This document shows, piece by piece, positions 36,001-47,159 of a stretch of 64,000 nt of DNA. The stretch comes from Lucifuga dentata (lineage: Eukaryota; Chordata; Actinopteri; Ophidiiformes; Bythitidae). Made by a program: the position numbers and the translations under genes. Within the stretch, counting starts at the first letter, position 1. Each line of letters opens with the position of its first letter. Location of the stretch: positions 386,615-450,614 of the forward strand of contig VXCM01000408.1 of assembly GCA_014773175.1 (NCBI GenBank). The letters are read 5' to 3'. The notes beneath the pieces were generated by a model. It was given only the letters and a program-made list of their open reading frames with translations. It ran no database searches and was not told where the DNA came from.

Positions 36001-37959
36001 GCAACTTACGTGGAAAAATAAATCACATTAATATGTAAAGGTAAGTTGGACATGATCACTGTTAAATGATATGGCCATGTAACTTATATTACCCCATGAC
36101 TTTGCAATGCTTGTAGATTATATATCTTCTTGAATGCCTACCAAATATATACCACTCATACATCAGTATTTAATACACACACAAACAGGTGAAGGTGGGT
36201 TGGGCTAGGCCCAGTACACCAAATGCTTCCCCCATGATACATTTCGGTGAGTTTTGAGACCGGAGAGACCTGACGAGGGAAGCGAAAAGAACACTGAGGG
36301 GGGGTGAGGGCAGTAGCTATTTATCCCTCAGTATATCTATTTCTGTTGTTCCCATCCCCCCCTTCAGCTGTCCCGTTCTCTCCACAGGCCACTCATACAT
36401 CCCCTTTTCCTCACGTCATCCTCATTTGTGTTGCTAACTATATTCTTCCTGCTTTCCTCCCTCTCACACACACACACCTCTAAAAACAAGAGTTTAACAC
36501 ATTAGAAAATATGGATTTTAAGCTCCTTCACACATTGTCATAATGCTGAATGTTCCTTTTTGATGTACTGTATGTGTGTGACTTTAAGGTTTTGCATGTT
36601 TTCTTAAAACTGACATTATCATCATAAGCCTACTTATGTGAAAAAACAAATGATTCCTTGAAACAGTCCTCACTATGGGCTTCAGCTTAATAAAACAAAC
36701 AGCACTCAAACAAACTGTATCATCTCTTAGGATTTTAGAGGTTGACACTGACCAGCCAATTGCTTTTAAACAAAAGATCAATGTGAGTATAATATACTGG
36801 CAAACTATCAGCTCTAGTATGTTCACACATGACTTTAAATGGTCCAGCTGCCCAACAGAATCACATTTTCTGACAGGTGTTTGTATACCTTGGAGATTTT
36901 CTCTATGTCATTTCCCAGCTTTTATGTTTTGCCAGTCATTAACGATGATCGCCTGGGACCACAACAGCAGCCAGTACTACAGTATTTGAAAGGGAACTTT
37001 ACATTATAGCATTATGCAGCTATAGGAATATTAGTTAATGCACTTTGTCACAAAATTCTGGTTGTCTCCTGAATGTTGTAAATCAGCAGCAATCATATTT
37101 TGGATTAGTATACGCTGTAATATAATTTAGAAATGCTTTCAGGTTCTTTGATTATATGGTCCTCTGGGTCCTCACAGAGAAGCTGCAAAATATTTACAGA
37201 TGTGGACAGAATATCATTATTCCCCCGACTTTCAATGATATTTAACTTCCTGTGTGAAATGTGGGATGCTAGACTTACATTTAAAACTTCCCTTTAAACT
37301 TCAAACATATATCAATCTAATCCACAAAAACTGTGAAATAATCCGCAGTATACCATCTTTTTGGTATACTGCAACAGATTACAATTGGCAGATGGAATCA
37401 GATCATCTGTTGCTCTCCTATCCTGCTAATAACAAACTTTACACAACTCTTGGTGTCAGTAATATTTCTTTGATGACGAGGCAATGACTTTCGATCGTCG
37501 ATGACTGATACGCGGAAAGAGACTTTACTCAAAATTAACAGACTTTATTGTCCCTGCTGTGTATTTTGCCATTCATCACTTAACTGCCTTTCTTAAAGTT
37601 CCATATCATCACATATAGAGATTTATATAGCCGTCAGTTTTGCTGTCTATATGTCTATTCAATACATCGCTGAGTAGCAATAACTAAATCAGTTCACCAC
37701 AATCAATACCTTCACCCTATTGATCACATGATAGGCAATGTGACTTACAAGCCAATAACCTTCACAAACACTTCACCTCTGCATGTTAATGCCAGTGTTG
37801 CCAATTTTGCTTGAGATGTAAAGCTTTTGTTGTGGAAGCATAAATCCTTCTCCCTTAATTGGCAGGAGTTGAGAGTGATATAGTTGCTGCCTCCAGATCC
37901 TCACCTGAGCGGAACTTGTTCCGGATGAGCAGCGACCTCTCAGAGGCCAGTAGTGTCAT
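28525..37959 (-). CDS. mamstr: Myocardin-family SAP-domain coactivator, MAMSTR-like, 15 coding exons, 825 aa
   Basis: Exons from 37959 down to 28525 join in phase to 825 codons plus stop. The start MTLLASERSLLIRNKFRS, in ACCATGA context, and VLQLRIQNRR match the MEF2-binding N terminus of myocardin and MAMSTR. Then come degenerate RPEL remnants (about 54-76), the family basic motif KPKMRKLKYHQYIPPDQR (258-275), a Gln-rich stretch (300-335), a SAP domain (from 389; SELRQQLRKRGLPVSGTK) preceded by NLDDLT, and an activation-type C terminus with ADWLETL. The protein is a nuclear cofactor that lacks DNA-binding specificity of its own and works through MEF2 or SRF. Missing RPELs and no evident leucine zipper favour MAMSTR over MYOCD or MRTF. 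Length lies between human MAMSTR and MYOCD. Proximity to a DBP-like gene supports the call; a divergent myocardin paralogue is the alternative. Confidence 0.8.
29048..29102 (-). CDS. mamstr: mamstr exon 14: MDPRQSIDDILDEPIS
   Basis: Matches the QQMD-LLD-LI segment near the C terminus of myocardin and MRTFs. The acceptor is GGGCATAG, donor GTGAGT. Confidence 0.85.
29202..29339 (-). CDS. mamstr: mamstr exon 13: VFCCQPCEVIGQ to LQEAIQKAQ
   Basis: Forty-six codons. It starts with a Cys cluster and ends in an acidic helix (SLEEELQEAIQKAQ) corresponding to the YED-AVKQQ region of myocardin. Confidence 0.8.
29465..29563 (-). CDS. mamstr: mamstr exon 12: SCGG segment
   Basis: A pyrimidine-rich acceptor (CTTCTCATCTGCCAG) and donor GTATAC bound 33 in-phase codons, SCGGSLHPFLQQDPGCSRGK to TEVLFTQ. 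It is predicted from phase and splice sites only, and is the least certain internal exon. Confidence 0.6.
29677..30267 (-). CDS. mamstr: mamstr exon 11: SAP domain, Ser-rich region, charged helix
   Basis: Starts VSELRQQLRKRGLPVSGTK, the SAP helix-extended loop-helix, then Ser/Pro-rich sequence, a degenerate NGI/SGI repeat, a short Gln run and MRERIRSRPRERTAI. Phase 0 at both ends, 197 codons. Confidence 0.95.
30408..30552 (-). CDS. mamstr: mamstr exon 10: linker to NLDDLT
   Basis: Opens after TTTTTTCCAG and ends LLPANLDDLT at donor GTAAGA. NLDDL directly precedes the SAP domain in myocardin-family proteins. Confidence 0.88.
30668..30842 (-). CDS. mamstr: mamstr exon 9: LLKQQQVFLQLQIL and Gln-rich tract
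   Basis: Encodes IEPAYSHLLKQQQVFLQLQI then an interrupted Gln/His tract ending LTVVP. The YSHLLKQQQ-FLQLQIL segment is conserved in myocardin before its poly-Gln. Confidence 0.9.
31289..31454 (-). CDS. mamstr: mamstr exon 8: basic motif KLKYHQYIPPDQ
   Basis: Contains KPKMRKLKYHQYIPPDQR, which is nearly invariant in myocardin, MRTFs and MAMSTR and lies in the basic SRF-binding and nuclear-localisation region. The acceptor is CTTTGCAG. Confidence 0.93.
32145..32285 (-). CDS. mamstr: mamstr exon 7
   Basis: Forty-seven codons in phase 0: SGLALLPATESIRQPMSVTL to SQNLPLLPK. The acceptor follows CACCTTCAG; donor GTAACA. No recognised domain. Confidence 0.8.
32468..32664 (-). CDS. mamstr: mamstr exon 6: acidic/Ser-rich segment
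   Basis: Encodes PASFPLSADVFEDDISSC, a run of serines, and ends LPLKHSPDHAQ at donor GTAAAG. The acidic-Ser cluster resembles the corresponding part of myocardin. Confidence 0.8.
32775..32885 (-). CDS. mamstr: mamstr exon 5: basic/Gln-rich linker
   Basis: The acceptor CATCCATAG is chosen because it gives the two bases needed to complete Asp; the nearby CAG would break the frame. Encodes RSMCGAQRQKKAQQAQDQH and on to PPLEN, donor GTGAGT. Confidence 0.75.
32983..33028. repeat. (GA)n microsatellite
   Basis: GA run in a mamstr intron, about 100 bases upstream (on the minus strand) of exon 5. Confidence 0.95.
34270..34336 (-). CDS. mamstr: mamstr exon 4: degenerate RPEL3
   Basis: RLTDDGATQKLPPSGLNTET follows a GATGCAG acceptor. 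RLTDD aligns with RLADDLNEKI at the start of RPEL3 in myocardin, but the actin-binding core is lost. Confidence 0.7.
34820..34872 (-). CDS. mamstr: mamstr exon 3: short polar linker
   Basis: The acceptor CTCTTTAG is followed by G-LKSICPSQKEKDQNEAL and donor GTGAGT. Phases fit both neighbours. It occupies the position of RPEL1/RPEL2 but carries no RPEL. Confidence 0.75.
35827..35880 (-). CDS. mamstr: mamstr exon 2: VLQLRIQNRR
   Basis: The acceptor CTTTCAG completes Val with the previous exon, then LQLRIQNRRQSEINGDS. The VLQLR motif is part of the MEF2-binding region. The following RPEL1 is absent. Confidence 0.85.
37905..37959 (-). CDS. mamstr: mamstr coding exon 1: start and N-terminal motif
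   Basis: ATG in TCCACCATGA context, then TLLASERSLLIRNKFRS and a single leftover G at donor GTGAGG. It aligns with the first coding exon of myocardin (MTLL-SE-SLLIR-KFRS). Confidence 0.88.
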
Positions 37960-39911
37960 GGTGGAGGGGAGGGTGGAGAACAAGGGAGCAGAGCAGAGAG
38001 AAAGAGGAAATTCCTGGTATCACTCTACCAGGAGGAATGGATCCTCTCCTTCTGTCTCTTGCAGCTGGGAATGAAATGAAATTGGGGATGGGGAGGGGGG
38101 GACAGATGCTTGTTAAGTCACTGATAGACACAAACCAATATTGATAGAGGCACACAAACTACAGCAAAGATAGATGGAGGGGGAAATCCTCTCAGACCTC
38201 CAGGCAGACTGAACGTTGTGGTGAGCTGCTCTAGCAACAGCAGCCTCCCTGTAGACATCCTGTCATAATCACACACAGTCACAGAGGCCCACCCACAGAG
38301 ACAGAAGTATCAACACAGAGAATTAAACAGACAAGGAAGCTTTTAGACAGACAGAGCAGGGAGGAAGCGGAAACAGAGGAAGAGGAGAATCACGCTGCAT
38401 GAGTGACAGAGACAGACGCCCCAGACATCAGGACCAAAATGACAGGAGACGCTGATTGTGATGGACAAACACGGAGTCACAACACCAACAGTTACATGGA
38501 AAACATTTCTGACAGCAGGACTGAAATGAAGCGTACATTACAAGAAGAGGAGCCACTTTTAAAGCAGAGGGCTGGAAATCTACATAAGCTGCAGTTGTAC
38601 ACACAAACCACCTATTAACAATATTGATTTGAACTGGCCGCAGCTACAAAGTACCCAAAGGAGGCGTGTTTGAAGGGAATGTACAAACACACAAACACAC
38701 GCACACCCACACACACACACACACACATACTGTGGAATAGCTGAGGTTATGCATATTCAATAACCACAGTGGTCTTTGTAGTCCCACTCCCATAAATGCA
38801 CATAACTCATTTATTTATAATATGAAATTAGAGTGTTATTGGCCCAAATGGCATCAACTCACTCATTACTGCAATCAGATAACAAACCAATGACTGAGAT
38901 TTCATCTCTGGCACAGGCATTATTTCAGAGAAGGGCACTAAGGTGCTAGAAGGCATTTAAAACATTGAGAAACCTGAAAATAAAAGAAAGAGAATGAAAG
39001 AGAATACTTACAGGAAAAGAAAGAACTGAGTCCCTCAGGAGAAATTGGAGTGGATTTAAGATTAAATTGAGAGAGGTGCGAGATGGAGGAAGAGAAGGAA
39101 GAGAGAACTTTGTAGTGCGTTTAATGACGATTCCTTTCTTTCATGTTCTTTTTCATTCCCTTTTTTTCCCCTTTCCACACTTAGTTTCTCAGCTGTCCTA
39201 AAGGTGAAATGCAAGGAGAAAAGGATCTGTGGTTTCTTCGTCGCCTTATGATTGAATTCACCCTATCCTCTCTACCTCTGCCTCGCTCTCTCTGCCCCTC
39301 TCCCCATCCACCCCAAAACATCCTGGATCTTTGGTGCCAACTGTGAGCGACTGTCAAAGTTTACCCCTNGGCCTCAACTACCCCATCCACCCCCCTTAGC
39401 AGCCATTCACTCCCCGTCAACTGGTAACTGACTGATTGAGGAATAGATTCAGAGTAAGAACTTTTGTGTTTACACGACTTTGTGAAAAGTAGACAAACTG
39501 ATAAAGTTAGCTTTATTCCTTAATGTTAGCAGTCCGACTTTGACTTTGAGGAACAGAAATGTGAGAGCAGGATAAAGGGCTGTTTGTTGCATGGCAAAGA
39601 GAAAAGTCCAGGAGTGCTCAAATGATGTACTCCAGTAGACTGCAGACTCAGGATATATAAGCCCCTGACACAATACCTTTAGGCTAGTCTCTCAAAGAGA
39701 TTTAGTACTATTTACGTGCACATGTGTGTGTCTGTACATGTGTGTGTGATACAGAGAGTCACAGGACACAGGTCAGCGAGTCAGTGCCTGTCAGCACATA
39801 GTACATGTACCCAGCACTGGTGCCATGGAAAATCACCATATGTTGCTTCTCATTGTCTGAGCCTTGAAAAAGTTTGGGTGAACGTGTAAGAGAATGATGC
39901 ATGCTCTATGC

Positions 39912-39949
<38 letters not shown>

Positions 39950-40084
39950 TGTGTGTCTTCGTGTGTTAGTGGTGTGCAGAGGGGAAAAGTGGGGAAGTGA
40001 GGTCGCATTTGGAGCACCTGTTCTGTCTTTTTGACAGACAGGCTGGTGTGTGCTGGTTCAGCAGGTCATGGAGAGCAAGGGTGG

Positions 40085-40244
40085 NNNNNNNNNNNNNNNN
40101 NNNNNNNNNNNNNNNNNNNNNNNNNNNNNNNNNNNNNNNNNNNNNNNNNNNNNNNNNNNNNNNNNNNNNNNNNNNNNNNNNNNNNNNNNNNNNNNNNNNN
40201 NNNNNNNNNNNNNNNNNNNNNNNNNNNNNNNNNNNNNNNNNNNN
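40085..40244. other. Assembly gap, 160 N
   Basis: Unresolved bases abutting a (GA)n run, so the gap probably hides a longer repeat. Confidence 0.98.

Positions 40245-40292
<48 letters not shown>
40245..40292. repeat. (GA)n microsatellite at a gap edge
   Basis: Pure GA run starting exactly where the N gap ends. Confidence 0.95.
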
Positions 40293-40296
<4 letters not shown>

Positions 40297-43202
40297 GAAG
40301 AAGATTTGCAGAGACAGGGAAAAAGGTGGAGAGAAAGGAAGTTCAAACCATAGGGACAAGAAGACAGGAGGTTCCGAAAGGAAAATAAAGTAAAGGAGGT
40401 TACAGCCATTTTATCTGATGTGAAAAGAAAGACACTGACGTAGAAAGCCACTCATCAGAGAACAGAGTGCAGAGATAGAGCTACATGGGCCAATTACAGT
40501 TGCCATGGAACAAAATGGAACAACTAATGGAAGACAAAATGAATGGGAAGCTTGTTTTAATGCATGGTTATAAACGGACAGGTGCCATTAGCACAGTATG
40601 TGTGTGTTTTCCACCATTGTAAAATATCACCTTTGACAGCTTTTTCTCTCACACCCTGGTAATGCATATGTCACATGTACACACATACATACAACACACA
40701 CGCAAACCCTGACTGCAGTAACAGCATGGTACATTTTTGAAGAAGAGGTGATGTAATTGCTGTTTCCTCTGTCTCCCCACCACAGCTACAACTTCACTAC
40801 AGTCGGGACTCCCTTTCTGATTAACACCTGTTACCCTCCTTCTTTCTCTTCCTCCCTCCCTCCCTCCCACTCTCTCACACACACACACAGACTCCATAGC
40901 ATTAATCCTGCACTGTGTCTGGTGAGAGAAGAGGGTTGCACGCTGGTGACCTTTCCCTTTTGCAGTATCGGATTTCTCTCTGTAATTCTGGGCTAAAATA
41001 TCTTCTCATACAACATATTTGCATGCCATCAGACATGCTAAAATGATGCCTGACCCTCCACTTAGCTAGGAATAAAAGTACACTGCGTGTTTTCATAGGC
41101 AGATTCATATAAATGTGAAAGCTGGCTGCTTCATTTAAAGTTTTAACAGAGATCCAACTCTCACTAGGCTCGCTGTCTTGAGCATTACACCTCATTATGA
41201 ATATCCTTCACCATTTCAGAGAGAGCATAGAGAATGAGCTGATGTATGAAACACAACACAACTCAAGAGTAAGTGTGCCCTCATATGGCTGCAGAGTGCA
41301 ATGACAGCCATGCATGTTGGACCAAACAGCACATCCATGGTTAGTTTGGCTTTCCATCATTTTGGCTTTCAGTGACAATAATGGAAAGATTGTGATTTAA
41401 CAGAGCAGGAATACACAAACATATCAAAATGCTGGTGTATCAAAGAGAAGAAGCAGAAACACTTACAAACACACCACACTTCATTTCACCTGCCTGCAGC
41501 TCCCTGGTCTTTCATCACATCCTTCTCTCCACTCCTCCTCTACCTGTATCACTTCAATCACTTGGCTATATGCCTTGTGCCACTCAGACGACCTGCAGCT
41601 CATTCCACTTCACGCAACACAAACACCAGCACACAGATTTCAAACACACACACACACACTCCACAGATTGCTGTTCTCACTCTGTCCGTCATCCATCTGT
41701 CTGTCTGTCAATGCACTTTGAAGCTCTGTGCAATCTGGATAGTTACCAAACCTTCACATACACACATACAGATCTCCAGCTGGACTGCTGATCTCACACA
41801 CTCGGCCAGTTGAATATTCATCATAATCATACACTGAGAACCTTGTAGACTCAGCAATGCAACAGCCCAGTGGTGTCAATTAGGGAACTAGAATTTGTTT
41901 TGTCAACTTATCCTTTTTTTCTGACTGAACAGCATTGATTTAATGGCTGAAACCGTACATGGGCCCTAATTCTGAGTAAATAACGCATCAGTACATTTCC
42001 ACAACAGAAAGTTGCGAGTAGTTGGGGGTCCATCTTTGACACAATAGATGCGGAGAGAAACGAGTGTGACTAACAGACCATTTAATAAATAGGGTTTATG
42101 GATATGGTTCATAGCCAGGAAGTCATAATGTGGGTTGCACTCAGCCATGTTGTTTATATGTTGTCCTTTAAATCACCTGGAATTTGGTGGAGGAAGACAC
42201 GCATGAACAAACTGAGACTAATGATGTTACAGATGATACATTCAATTAAAGTCGTGATTGTAAAATGTACAGCAAACTTGTTGTGATTGTTTTACCAGAG
42301 AAAACACACCACTGCCATAGAGCAGAATGTCTTTCAGCAACATTCTCAGACAGACTGCTTGGTTAACCTCTACTCCACTCTCTCCACCTCTTTCTACCTT
42401 CAGCTGACCCCTGACCCAGTCAGTTAGCACGACTGTAATACAGTGGAGCTTAGCACAGGCCATTCAGCATGCCAAAGCCTGTCTATTCACACTTTGGCCA
42501 GCACAGCAATAAGGAATGGGACAGCCATGAAGACCCAGCCAGGTCATTTAAGCAATACAGTATTTAATAACTTATCTTCAGCTTAGCCCTATAAGGCTTA
42601 GTGGCTTAAATGGACCAGAAAATTGAGGGACTGAAAAACAGAGGACTGTCTTACAAACCCAATTACTCCCTGGAGGCAGTCCAGCTGGTCAAGTTGCAAG
42701 CACAGCTGATATCAGATATCTTTTCTCTTTTAATTTTTGGTCACAGATATCCATGTAAACTTTGGTCTTGACTTTGAAGATTAATGTATGAAAGAGAATC
42801 AGGCCTTTAACAAAATCTTTTCAAATTACAGAGGACAGTTACACATGAATAAAACTTTATGTAAATCCATCATGACATAAAATATTTTAAATAGATTGGT
42901 GCAATAGGCAAAATTTTATTAAAATAAGTTAACATAAGTCGCATTAATTAATTAAAACTTGAATTATAATGTTATATGTTACAATAACCGTAAACAATTC
43001 TTACATAATATGGATTAAATATATAAGATCAACAGGCAACAGAAGGGAAAGCGTTTCATTCACGATGTAAAAAAATGAATATCGAGTAAAAAATAAAACA
43101 AGTGCAAATGACTCACAGTGTCTCTGACATTAAGAAAGATTGATTATATCTTTCACATAAGATTGTGCAGAAGTGCAGCTCTTACAAATAGGACTCTCTC
43201 TC

Positions 43203-43204
43203 TT

Positions 43205-43249
<45 letters not shown>

Positions 43250-43283
43250 GCGCGCGCGCGCACACACACACACACACACACAA
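43203..43283. repeat. Compound (TA)n(CA)n(CG)n(CA)n repeat
   Basis: TA, CA, then a CGCGCGCGCG core, then CA again: alternating purine-pyrimidine throughout. Lies in the probable 3' UTR of the zinc-finger gene. Confidence 0.95.
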
Positions 43284-43742
43284 CTAGAGCAGAGAATTAT
43301 TAGGGAGTACATACATTTTCCTTCATTTGTGAGCACTTTGGGATTCATCATGGGTTAATGGGGAATGCTATAAACTTTAATGGAGCATAGTAGCAGGTTA
43401 ACCAGTATCTCAAACCTTTCCCTATAATATTAGCTCTTTTCACACAGGAAAGTAATTCATAAGGAACACAGTATATCTTGTGTGTCTGTGAAGGCTGTTT
43501 TGGCCCATCAAATGGAATGGGGAAAAATACACATTCATATAATAAATTAACATACAAATATTGAAATAAATATCACAAGTGCTCATTCTTTTTAATATAA
43601 ATTAAGTAAATTCAATGAAGAAGATTTAGTGTCTAAGGCAGAATTAAAAATGGTCACCCTGCACTTAAATCATCTTCATTTCTTCTTCTTCTGCATGTAC
43701 TCCTCCTCCCCTTCACTTTGGAGTCTGTCTGCAGACAACTCT

Positions 43743-44105
43743 TTAAGTTTCCATTTCAGACTCAGAGTTATCCAGATTGGACACAGTGGAGCTATACCAT
43801 TCAGCACTTTCTTCTTCCTGTTGCACTCCGGATCCACCCCCTCCTCGCACACCTCCTCTGCCTCCTCCTCCATCTCGTCTCTCACTTAGCATTTCCATGG
43901 CTACTTGATGGTACGGGTGTTTGCGCTTGGTATGTCGACGTAGTGTGTTGCGCTCTGCAAAGCGTGTGTGGCAGAGTTGGCACTGGTAGGGTTTTTCTCC
44001 AGTATGGACCCTTTGGTGGCGTTGGAGCTCACCGGCCTCCCTGAACCGCTTGGCACAGATGGGGCACACAAAGTTCCTCTGGCCTGTGTGGATGTGCTTG
44101 TGTCT
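43743..44105 (-). CDS. Zinc-finger gene coding exon 2: rest of finger 2, fingers 3-4, tail
   Basis: After TTTACAG it encodes [11 protein letters not shown], finger 3 ([19 protein letters not shown]), finger 4 ([19 protein letters not shown]), a Gly/Arg-rich stretch and [16 protein letters not shown]. Confidence 0.93.
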   Translation of the reverse strand, partial: RHKHIHTGQRNFVCPICAKRFREAGELQRHQRVHTGEKPYQCQLCHTRFAERNTLRRHTKRKHPYHQVAMEMLSERRDGGGGRGGVRGGGGSGVQQEEESAEWYSSTVSNLDNSESEMET

Positions 44106-46814
44106 CTGTAAAGTTAAATTTTTTATTACAAACCTGTGAACATCTAACTTTATGCTTTTACTAATTGTTACTTCAGTAGCAATTAGCGTCATCTATTCAA
44201 GTAATTTCAGTTATTATTTGTATTGATCAAATTATGGCAAAGAATAGCTTGCACTGACCTGCAGATGGCTGGATCGTTTGAAGGCTTTGCCACACTGCTG
44301 ACAAACATGAGGCTTCTTCTGAGAGTGAGTGATGGCATGGCGCTCAAGGTCGGAGAGATAAAAGAAGACCCGTGGGCAAAGCTGGCAGTACAGCACCCTA
44401 CGTGACCCCATGGCATTTGGTGAAGATGCTGGAGAGAGGGGATCCAGTGCGTCAATGGAGTCTAGCTTACTAGAGTGGAGGATTGATCTGATATGAGGGG
44501 AGGGAGGTGCTGCACTGCTGGAGAAATATAGATGGTCCTCTAAAGGTAAATGTTCCAAATGCAGGTCAGAGGTTTCTAACTTGGGATCCAAGGCTGGGGA
44601 TTGGGTTTCTGTGTCCGAGCTGGGTTGACCTAAGGGGTCATAGGCCCCACTAGGAGACTGTGGTCGTGAAGAGGATGCTGGTGATGATGTAAAAGTCGAT
44701 GGTTTGCTGTTTTCATTTGAATGTTCTTCAGTAGATGTGGCTTCAGTTCCAGGGTTTAGATCAGATGAGCTGCTGATTTGGTTATGAATAAGGGGAGTGA
44801 TGCTATGACTGGATCGTTCAGAGGGGCTAAGGCTGTCGGTTTGGGGAGCAGTAGTGGTGGTCTGGACAGCGAGGGATGTGAGAACAGAGGCAGGGTTCAG
44901 GTTGTTATTCACTCCTGACAGAATAATAGAGGGAGTATTGGGGCTCAGTTTGATAACAAGGTGAGAGAGTGTGGGCAGAGGTGATCCCAGTGTGCTGACC
45001 TGACCAGAGGACAAAGAAAGAGGGACCAGGCCTGAGGACGCAGTGATCTGGGATAACTGACCAGTTGCAGGGTCAAGGACAGCAATAGGTGTGGAAGTAG
45101 AGGCACACTCACCAGAGGAAGAGGGTACAGAAGAAAGGAGGAGGAGCATTGGAGTGGAAGCACCAGGTGAGGTCTGAGTAACAGAAATAGGAAGTGAGAG
45201 ACCCACAGGAGCAGAGGAGAGCTGAGGAGAGGAAGAGGAGGACAAAAGCAGAATTGGGGTGTTGGCAGAGGGATTTGTGAGGACCTGAATGGGTTGGCGG
45301 GGGACTGATATCTCAGGTTGCTGAGGCAGACCAGCATTGGTCTCTTGGACAGCTTCAATGCAAGTCTCTGTGGCCTTGGAGAGAGCTGAGTTTGTAATCA
45401 GTTGTGTTCTTGTGAGGCGGTCTGGACCCTTTGACTGCTCAACATCTAGTGCTGGCAAATCAGCAGCAACAGTGGCTGGTGAGGGACACAGATCATGAGA
45501 AGGTGCATTTATTGAGTGAAGTGCTTTAGCGAAACTTTGGTCAGGATCTTCTAATGGGCTCAATTGTGTTGACCCCTTTACCTCTGCTGAATCAAGCTGA
45601 TTTACGTGAGAGTTCTCTGGCTTGGAAGTGTCTACTTGGGGCACTTTGAGTCCATCTGGACTGAGAGTATATGGAATTCCCTGGTCATCTATGAGCAGAA
45701 GGTTTTCGGTGTCGCAGTCTATTAAAGACAGCGAGGTAAAGTCAGAGGTAGAAAAGAAAGAGGGAGATAAAAAAGAGTTCCCAAGTGTATCCCTGCCATC
45801 CATAAAGAATGCAGCACCCTCTTCTTCTTCATCACCATCATCCTCTTCTACTATGTCTCTGTCTCCTTCTCCCTCATATTCATCTACCTCCATAATCAGT
45901 GAGCTCTCACAGCCAGAATCATCTAGAAAACACCCATATCTACTCTCGTCATTCTCTGATTTCTTGGGTAAACTCAGATCCAGTGGTTCTGTCTGCTCCT
46001 CCATTCTCACCTCTTCAACCTGCCTGCTTTCACCAGACTTCAAGTCCAACGCTTGGAAAATTAGAGGAATATTTTTCTCCCATTGTTTCTCTGCACTTTC
46101 CTCTTTAATCTCCTTTTGGTTCAATACTTTTAGTGCATTAGTGCTGGAGATTAAAGGAGTTCCTGGAACAACAGTGTGGCTGATGTTAACATCCGTAACA
46201 TCTCTCTGTTTACACATTCTCTCATTCTTCTCTCCATCCATCCAATGGAATGACTCTGCTTTGGCTTCTTCAATCTTTCCGCAAGTAATTTCCTCTAAGT
46301 CTCCCTCACTCTTCACTGCAGATGAGCATGAACCTATCTGGATTTTACTTTTATTTTTTTCTGTGATCACTGCTCCAGTTGACACCAAAACAGGTCTGGG
46401 GAAATGTGAGCGAGGAAAGTCTTTGGTCAGGCTGATGGCAGAGTTTGTGATTGGCTTTTTGCACCGCGGGGGAACAATAATTTTGATTCTGATTGGCTGG
46501 CTTCGAAAAACAGGCACTCCAGTCTTTACTGTAATTGGCTGTTTGAGTCCACCAATCTTATTTGTTCCCTGAGAGGATGGCTTAGAAGTCCCACCCACCT
46601 CTGGCATTTTCCCATTGATTGACAGAGCATCTTGGCTGATGGTCACTGCTTGCAGAGGGCATGGCTGGAGGTTACCTGGCAGGGTGCTGGATGAGGTTTT
46701 TCCCACTGGGTCCACAGAGTGTTCTGTCACTGGCTCTGATCCTTCTACACACTGGCTGCCATTTTGGACATCCAGGCTGCCACTGGTCAGGACTGTAGCC
46801 AGCTGGGAATCCAT
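43743..46814 (-). CDS. Four-finger C2H2 zinc-finger protein with PLDLS motif, 972 aa
   Basis: Two coding exons (46814-44259 and 44105-43743) give 971 residues plus Met, 972 in all. Residues 1-808 are Ser/Thr/Pro-rich and mostly disordered. They include a CtBP-type PLDLS at 277-281 and an acidic block at about 309-332. Four tandem C2H2 fingers follow: Cys810-His830, Cys838-His858, Cys866-His886 and Cys894-His915, with TGQRN and TGEKP linkers. A Gly-rich, acidic tail closes it. It is probably a nuclear DNA-binding repressor, with CtBP recruitment inferred from the motif. ATG is at 46814, with a 5' UTR splice acceptor (TTTTACAG) just upstream at 46838. AATAAA on the minus strand at 42915-42920 would give an 820-base 3' UTR. 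I do not recognise the orthologue, so no symbol is given. Confidence 0.9.
44259..46814 (-). CDS. Zinc-finger gene coding exon 1
   Basis: 852 codons, open throughout. It ends inside finger 2 (KRSSHLQ) at donor GTCAGT, so both zinc-binding histidines of that finger come from the next exon. Confidence 0.93.
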
Positions 46815-46838
46815 TTTGGGGCATACCTATTTAGATTT
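46815..46838 (-). other. 5' UTR part of zinc-finger exon
   Basis: Between acceptor TTTTACAG and the ATG. The likely upstream non-coding exon ends at donor CTCGG|GTAAGC (47839), within a CpG-containing region. Confidence 0.45.
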
Positions 46839-47159
46839 CTGTAAAATATATACAAAATAACAACTTACAAATAAGATAAGTTACAGTAACACATTTTGAA
46901 TAATAAATCAATATATTGAGATTAGGTAGTGTGACTGGCAGGGAATGGGATTAATATACTAGGTTGTTAGGAGAACTCAATCTCTCTGGATTATTGAGGT
47001 CACGTTTAATGTAAAATCTTATAATTGCGCTGCAGGTGAACATTACTGTCATGATACTAATAATCGCTCTATTATCCTGCTGATACCGCATTCTGGATTA
47101 AAAAAGAGACTTATATGACACCAATAATTCAAACTCTAACTGAACTGGTTACCTTCCAT

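Larger units (their letters stand above)
37960..42910. other. Region upstream of mamstr start, to zinc-finger 3' end
   Basis: Should hold the mamstr 5' UTR and promoter, but no TATA box or CpG island stands out. A possible minus-strand acceptor (TCATTCCCAG) lies near 38075. Contains a 160-base N gap and GA/GT/CA repeats. Confidence 0.4.

Noticed and set aside
28525..37959. Calling the SAP gene myocardin (myocd)
   Set aside because: The SAP and N-terminal motifs fit, but the RPEL region is decayed, there is no clear leucine zipper, and the DBP-like neighbour fits MAMSTR; kept only as the alternative.
39966..40451. Open frames running through the N gap
   Set aside because: They exist only because N codons cannot be stops; flanked by GA/CT repeat translation.
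45622..46572. 316-codon plus-strand open frame
   Set aside because: It lies wholly antisense to zinc-finger exon 1, and its composition mirrors the Ser/Pro-rich coding strand; no family resemblance.
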